Positions 17,956 through 21,590 of a stretch of 21,590 nt of DNA are shown here, in pieces. Source of the stretch: Gryganskiella cystojenkinii. Taxonomy: Eukaryota > Mortierellomycota > Mortierellomycetes > Mortierellales > Mortierellaceae. How positions within the stretch are numbered: position 1 is the first letter of the stretch; each line of letters begins with the position of its first letter. The translations under genes were made by a program, and so were the position numbers. Under the pieces are notes generated by a model. That model was not told the DNA's origin. It was given only the letters and a program-made list of their open reading frames with translations, and ran no database searches. The stretch covers positions 1 to 21,590 of the forward strand of contig JAAAIG010000672.1 of the NCBI GenBank assembly GCA_015852425.1. The letters run 5' to 3'.

Positions 17956-18159
17956 ATGACTATCGCGCAGCAACTCGAACAGAAGGGCCTCCAAAAGGGC
18001 TTGGAGCAAAGCCAGCAGCAGGGCCGCCAACAGGACGAATACTTGGCCAAAGTCGAGGTCGCCAAACAGCTTATGAAAAATGATGTTAGTCGTGACATCG
18101 TCAAGCTTACCACTGGACTATCAGACGAGGACCTGGATAAGTTGATCTCGAGCATCTGA
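17956..18159 (+). CDS. Stand-alone homologue of the Rpn (YhgA-like) C-terminal segment
   Basis: 67 aa, one exon: starts MTIAQQLEQKGLQKGLEQ, has a Gln/Gly/Lys-rich helical stretch, then VEVAKQLMKNDVSRDIVKL and TTGLSDEDLDKLI. This is the pattern of the C-terminal end of bacterial Rpn proteins (PD-(D/E)XK nuclease, PF04754-like). That end has a charged G-rich repeat helix followed by an 'A..L...G.....I...TGLS..E...L' motif. In Escherichia coli this segment is also made alone from an internal start and inhibits the full nuclease, which acts in phage defence (published work on Rpn). Here there is no nuclease domain upstream or in the flanks. The frame is closed by a stop in the leader, codon use looks like the neighbours, and a TATA box and leader precede it. 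Ancient bacterial transfer is inference; function in a fungus is unknown. A coiled-coil protein of similar look cannot be ruled out. Confidence 0.65.
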   Translation: MTIAQQLEQKGLQKGLEQSQQQGRQQDEYLAKVEVAKQLMKNDVSRDIVKLTTGLSDEDLDKLISSI

Positions 18160-19001
18160 GGATTATCCCGACTACTGTTAGTACTGTGTAAACGCCATGT
18201 AAGATTTATTGACAATGTCGATCTTTCTACTCAGAACCAGATGGCCCTTAACCAAGGTATTCTTCTAGAGACATGCACCAACCTGTTTACACACCACGCT
18301 TAAAAATAGATATCTGCCTAAGCCAGATGGAACCTCACCTTTCCACACATGTTTAAATACTGTGCGGCTTTGGGCAGTCAATGCAAAGAAGGGGTGCAAG
18401 GCGAAGTTAAAGTCCACAGAAAGCAATACGTCAACGACAGGCACGGGTCGGTTCTGTGGTCGACAGCCACCAGAAATAAATTGTTTGATTTGCAGCCAAA
18501 CAGAAAAAAAATCTTGAACAAAGTTCAGGAACAAAGCTTGGAATTTATTGTGCCTTTCAAAAAAAATTGATAGAAACAGAGCGAAAAATCGATTTTTAAT
18601 ATCGTTTGTGTTTGCATGGGGTTTTTGCGAGATTGGCAAGTTGAAGACACTGACGAACAACTCCTAAAATGATCCTAAAAGATGGTTTTGATAGTTAGCT
18701 TATATCAAAACCATCATTTTTTGTCACCAGGTCTCTCTCGCTTCTGTGTCAAAAAAATAGTTTAGACCCGCTCTAATATCTGGGTTCTTTTGCCGTGTGG
18801 CGATGGACAATGGCTGAGTGCATGAAATGGACTCCAGGGACACTTTTTTTTTGGTCGTCGATCAGTCTGGATTGTCAGGGCTAATACAATCGCAAGTCCT
18901 TGCCTCAGAGTATCTCTCTTTCTTTCCTGCACTCTTCCCTCTTTCTCTCCCGCCAAGCCGTTCTCATTTTCACTTCTCTCTACCACCACCACCTGGTTAA
19001 A
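18160..19001. other. Intergenic; hairpin and leader of paralogue 2, no gene seen
   Basis: Unrecognised ORFs on both strands around 18265-18660 have no domain and biased composition. A perfect 13-bp inverted repeat lies at 18681-18715. From about 18905 the plus strand is C/T-rich and forms the leader of paralogue 2, ending TGGTTAAA before the ATG. Confidence 0.4.
18681..18715. repeat. 13-bp perfect inverted repeat (hairpin)
   Basis: GATGGTTTTGATA (18681-18693) and its exact reverse complement (18703-18715), separated by a 9-nt loop. T-rich sequence follows on the plus strand. Could form a hairpin in RNA or be a trace of a small transposable element. Confidence 0.7.
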
Positions 19002-19847
19002 ATGTACTCTATGCCCGGTCAGCTTCCGGTCGATAACGCCGACCCTCCGACTGAGACCATGACCAACGCCAACCAAGATCTTGAACTCTCCTGGATGCTT
19101 CAGAACACCGCTCTGGCTCCACTCTCGCCCTTTTCAGATCACTCCCCGAAGAAAGAGGCTCTTCGGTTGGACCAGTGTTTCCCTTTGGAGATCTGGGAAA
19201 AGATATCTCGTTACCTATACCCATCTCAACTATGTCGCCTCGCTCGAGCCACTCGAGCCTTGAACGAGTCTGTAGGGTCTCTCCAGGTCTGGAAGAAATG
19301 GTTTCTGAAAACCCAGGGGTGTTCTTCAGCACCATTTAAATACCTACCTGGTGTCACCGAATCCCGATCCTACATGTTGTACCTGTGCGCCAACAGCTTG
19401 ATGATCTGCGAGGGATGTGGTAATCAGCATCGTCTGGACCAGACACCTGTGGTCGTTTCACCTGCTAGCATCCCACTGACCCGTCAAGCACCTGCGTACT
19501 TTGTGCCTGGGACCTCCCTGCATCTATGCCTGAGCTGTCGTCGTCAACGTTGTGCCGAATATGTCAGAGATCCCTTTCCAGACGATATTCGAGGTGTTTA
19601 CCTGTCCAAGCGAGAGATCCTTGAAAAGTACGCAGGTCGAATTGGAGCCGGCTCTGTTCGGAGTATCGAGGTCCGACGAGGCGGTGGTCACAAGTCTGGA
19701 AAACCGGTCACGTACTCTGAACAAGAAGTGTGGAAGATTCTTAGGGACCAATACGGAGGTGATGTCGGGATCCAAGCAACGATCGAGACGGTCCGTCATG
19801 TCGAGTCTCGAAGGGTCCAGAGATTGCAAGAGTTGATATTCTTCTAA
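19002..19847 (+). CDS. F-box protein with two-CxxC putative zinc module, paralogue 2
   Basis: 281 aa, one exon. The ATG at 19002 was preferred to the in-frame one at 18900 because the upstream codons read as leader. F-box at ~57-101 (RLDQCFPLEIWEKISRYLYP, SLQVWKKWF). The middle block SRSYMLYLCA is shared almost exactly with paralogue 1. Zinc-site candidates are C136-x2-C139 (MICEGCG) and C176-x2-C179 (LHLCLSC). The full tail is kept: GVYLSKREILEKYAGRIG and YSEQEVWKILRDQYGGDVGI. It appears the most complete family member here, and the N-terminal ~50 residues are the divergent, Pro/Ser-rich part. Predicted SCF adaptor; target unknown. An AATAAA lies about 87 nt past the stop. Confidence 0.75.
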   Translation: MYSMPGQLPVDNADPPTETMTNANQDLELSWMLQNTALAPLSPFSDHSPKKEALRLDQCFPLEIWEKISRYLYPSQLCRLARATRALNESVGSLQVWKKWFLKTQGCSSAPFKYLPGVTESRSYMLYLCANSLMICEGCGNQHRLDQTPVVVSPASIPLTRQAPAYFVPGTSLHLCLSCRRQRCAEYVRDPFPDDIRGVYLSKREILEKYAGRIGAGSVRSIEVRRGGGHKSGKPVTYSEQEVWKILRDQYGGDVGIQATIETVRHVESRRVQRLQELIFF

Positions 19848-19933
19848 ATATCTTCGCCTGTCGATTCTTTGGAATCTTTTGGTAAAAAGCTTTCTATCCA
19901 AATGGTCGTTGCACCTCGTAGTAACTTCGAAAT

Positions 19934-19939
19934 AATAAA
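19934..19939 (+). terminator. Poly(A) signal AATAAA of paralogue 2
   Basis: AATAAA in an AT-rich context, about 87 nt after the stop codon. Confidence 0.45.
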
Positions 19940-20086
19940 ACTTTTGAACAACTCTTAATATATGGAAGGCTTCGATCTATCAAATCAAAAGTCAGGGCAT
20001 ATGATATATCATGGTACCATTTACAAAACTGTAACTTATTTTTTTCGCTCTTTTCTTCCTTACCCTTCTGCCATCGACCGCTCAAG

Positions 20087-20734
20087 ATGATCTCTCATTC
20101 CGATGAATGGTTTGTAAATAATGTTGATCCGCAGACCGAGAACTCTACTCCCCAGGACCATCGAGACCTCGATCTTCCCCCGGCGCCTCCTCTACACGAA
20201 CTCTGTGTCTCAGGCAGCGATGAACCGGAACAAGAGCGTCTTCAACTGGATCAAGCCTTCTCATTGAAGATTTGGGGAAGGATCTGTGGTCATCTCTACC
20301 CTTCTCAACTTTGCCGTCTCGCTCGGACAAGTTACACCATGTACTCTTTCGTTGTGTCACTCAGGGTCTGGAAGAAGATGTTTCTTTGGAACGTCCAAGA
20401 TCCCTTGAGACAAGTACAGGCATTTCAGGACATGCGAATGCCCAAACGTTGTTTCTACATGATGTACATGTGCGCGCGCAGTCTGCTGCATTGCGAGGAA
20501 TGTGGCTATTTGTTCCCATTGAAGAACGATCACTTGTTCACGGTACCTCAGAAAATGCCACTGTCGGTCGAGGTCCCAAAGGTCTCTCCCAAGAAACTGC
20601 ATCTGTGTCTGGGCTGTCGTATGAGACTTGGAGCGGATAAAGCCGTCGTACACGCTGCCACGCTGGAGAGGGTGAAGACTATTTGGATTCGGGCCATGCG
20701 ACGGATCGAATCGATTCAGGCTAGGCGTCGATGA
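20087..20734 (+). CDS. F-box/CxxC paralogue 3, C-terminally shortened
   Basis: 215 aa, one exon, ATG preceded by CTCAAG as in paralogue 1. F-box at ~53-100 (LQLDQAFSLKIWGRICGHLY, SLRVWKKMF). Cysteine pairs at C136/C139 (LHCEECG) and C174/C177 (LHLCLGC), with the MMYMCARSLL block between F-box and first pair. After the second pair it keeps only RAMRRIESIQARRR, matching the SVRSIEV stretch of paralogue 2. It then stops, so the YSEQEVW...GGDVG tail is missing, and no trace of that tail follows in any plus frame that I can see. It may still bind Skp1 and zinc but probably differs in partner binding. Could be a functional short form or an early step of decay. Confidence 0.7.
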   Translation: MISHSDEWFVNNVDPQTENSTPQDHRDLDLPPAPPLHELCVSGSDEPEQERLQLDQAFSLKIWGRICGHLYPSQLCRLARTSYTMYSFVVSLRVWKKMFLWNVQDPLRQVQAFQDMRMPKRCFYMMYMCARSLLHCEECGYLFPLKNDHLFTVPQKMPLSVEVPKVSPKKLHLCLGCRMRLGADKAVVHAATLERVKTIWIRAMRRIESIQARRR

Positions 20735-21218
20735 AGGTACCAACCCTTTGCTCTCTCTCTCCCTTTCTCTGCATCTCTGCCTCTGCTACTTTCCTTCTAC
20801 GAACCTTAGTTCTTCTTTCACCACTTGCAAATCTGTGGTACAAAATAAAAGTGAGAATTCTTACCGAAAATTTATCCAGTCTCTTGCAGAAGCGAAAAGC
20901 CGAGCCTTTCCAAATCCAAAAAGGAAAGGCAGATGAAGGCTTAGCTTCAAGGAAGGCTGGTAGTCTCATCACCATCCCCTCCGACAGGCAAGTGCACCCT
21001 TGCTATTCGCACTCATCTGTAGGTGGGGATGGCGATGAGACTAGAAGACTGGTCCAGTCTAGATACAGGAACCAAAAAGCGGAACAACAATGGGAGAAGA
21101 TTCAAAAATGGCGGTTAAACTAAAGGCCAATTTTTTATTTTTTTAGTTGGTCAAGATATTAGTCGGTTCCATTCACTACTTTTGAGAGAATCAGAAGGAA
21201 GAGGTCTAATAGGTGGGT
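20735..21218. other. Intergenic between paralogue 3 and the right-edge gene
   Basis: AATAAA at 20844-20849 probably ends the paralogue 3 transcript. An open plus frame (20731-21123, 130 codons) overlaps the end of paralogue 3. It begins in C/T-rich 3' UTR and later reads basic, Gln-rich text (YRNQKAEQQWEKIQKW) with no domain I recognise. I do not call it a gene, though its second half could be an exon remnant. Confidence 0.35.
20844..20849 (+). terminator. Poly(A) signal AATAAA of paralogue 3
   Basis: AATAAA about 110 nt after the stop codon of paralogue 3. Confidence 0.45.
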
Positions 21219-21544
21219 TCATCTTAAAGGTGGGATCACAGGCGTGGGTATGGGGAGCACATTTGTTGGGATCACGGGTATTGTGAACGCGGTCGGGATC
21301 ACGATTGGAGGGATGGTGAGACTAGCGCCTTCAGAATCTTTGCAATTCTTGATGAGGTTGAGGATTGGCCCAACAAGACCCAGGATGGCTTTGACAGGAG
21401 CGGGTAACAGAGAACCGACAGGACCAGTGGTTTGATCGACAATCAACTTCAAGAAGTCAGATACGCCTGCGTCATTGCCTGCAATCAAACCATCTGATAT
21501 CTTGTCGACTGTGGGCTGCAGGGCGTCAAATACAACGATTGAAG
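21219..21544 (-). CDS. Small probable secreted protein, C-terminal exon (partial)
   Basis: The last exon of a gene whose 5' part lies beyond the right edge. A splice acceptor (TTTCTAG) precedes C21544, entering at codon position 2. The remaining ~108 residues read VVFDALQPTVDKISDGLIAG, then VSDFLKLIVDQTTGPVGSLL, a hydrophobic helix with one cysteine (LNLIKNC), and an Ile/Val/Pro/Thr-rich tail ending TPVIPPLR. No catalytic motif. The amphipathic helices, single Cys and Pro-rich tail recall uncharacterised small secreted fungal proteins, but the signal peptide would be outside the window, so this is inference. Confidence 0.55.
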
Positions 21545-21590
21545 CTAGAAATAGGAAGCAAAACATACGTTAAAATTGAAAAAATAAGGC

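Noticed and set aside
18265..18660. 131-codon minus ORF as an Rpn nuclease half or transposase
   Set aside because: No PD-(D/E)XK or transposase motif; Phe/Leu-rich translation of AT-rich DNA; not on the strand of the Rpn-like gene.
1..21590. tRNA, rRNA, CRISPR array or bacterial insertion sequence
   Set aside because: No cloverleaf, rRNA core, repeat-spacer pattern or IS ends were recognised by eye on either strand.

Overview
The window looks like nuclear DNA of an early-diverging fungus, most likely Mortierellaceae (Mortierella/Linnemannia type). The split genes have short introns (about 90-145 nt) with GT-AG ends and CTAAC-type branch points. Leaders are pyrimidine-rich and AATAAA signals follow several stop codons. 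The proteins also fit: F-box/LRR proteins of the style expanded in Mortierella, plus TSC1 and ATG101, both absent from Saccharomyces cerevisiae. The taxonomic call is inference; no rRNA or marker gene is present.

Left third (1-5.3 kb): a broken F-box/LRR C-terminus runs off the left edge. It is followed by a pair of diverged direct repeats around a small unrecognised ORF, then a second decayed F-box/LRR remnant on the minus strand, then an intact single-exon F-box/LRR gene (minus, 4756-2726). Next is a three-exon DUF2461/TIGR02453 gene (minus, 6837-5279). It is divergent from a 79-residue secreted protein that is a single CBM14 (peritrophin-A) chitin-binding domain (plus, 7283-7522).

Middle (8.0-15.3 kb): a five-exon TSC1 (hamartin) gene fills 13658-8000 on the minus strand (predicted 1752 aa). 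A six-exon ATG101 gene (plus, 14184-15296; predicted 197 aa) lies head-to-head with it across about 525 bp. TSC1 restrains TORC1 through Rheb, and ATG101 belongs to the Atg1/ULK autophagy-initiation complex that TORC1 inhibits. One shared intergenic region therefore separates two genes of the same nutrient/autophagy pathway.

Right third (15.3-21.6 kb): three tandem single-exon paralogues (274, 281 and 215 aa) share an F-box followed by a two-CxxC putative zinc-binding module; the third has lost its C-terminus. A decayed fourth copy lies upstream. Between the first and second paralogue is a 67-residue gene with its own TATA box. Its product resembles the C-terminal segment of bacterial Rpn (PD-(D/E)XK, YhgA-like) proteins, the part that bacteria also make separately as an intragenic antitoxin. 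No Rpn nuclease domain is visible nearby. This gene sits beside a degenerate ~215-bp tandem repeat that is also found near 7.7 kb. The window ends inside a small, probably secreted protein gene on the minus strand.
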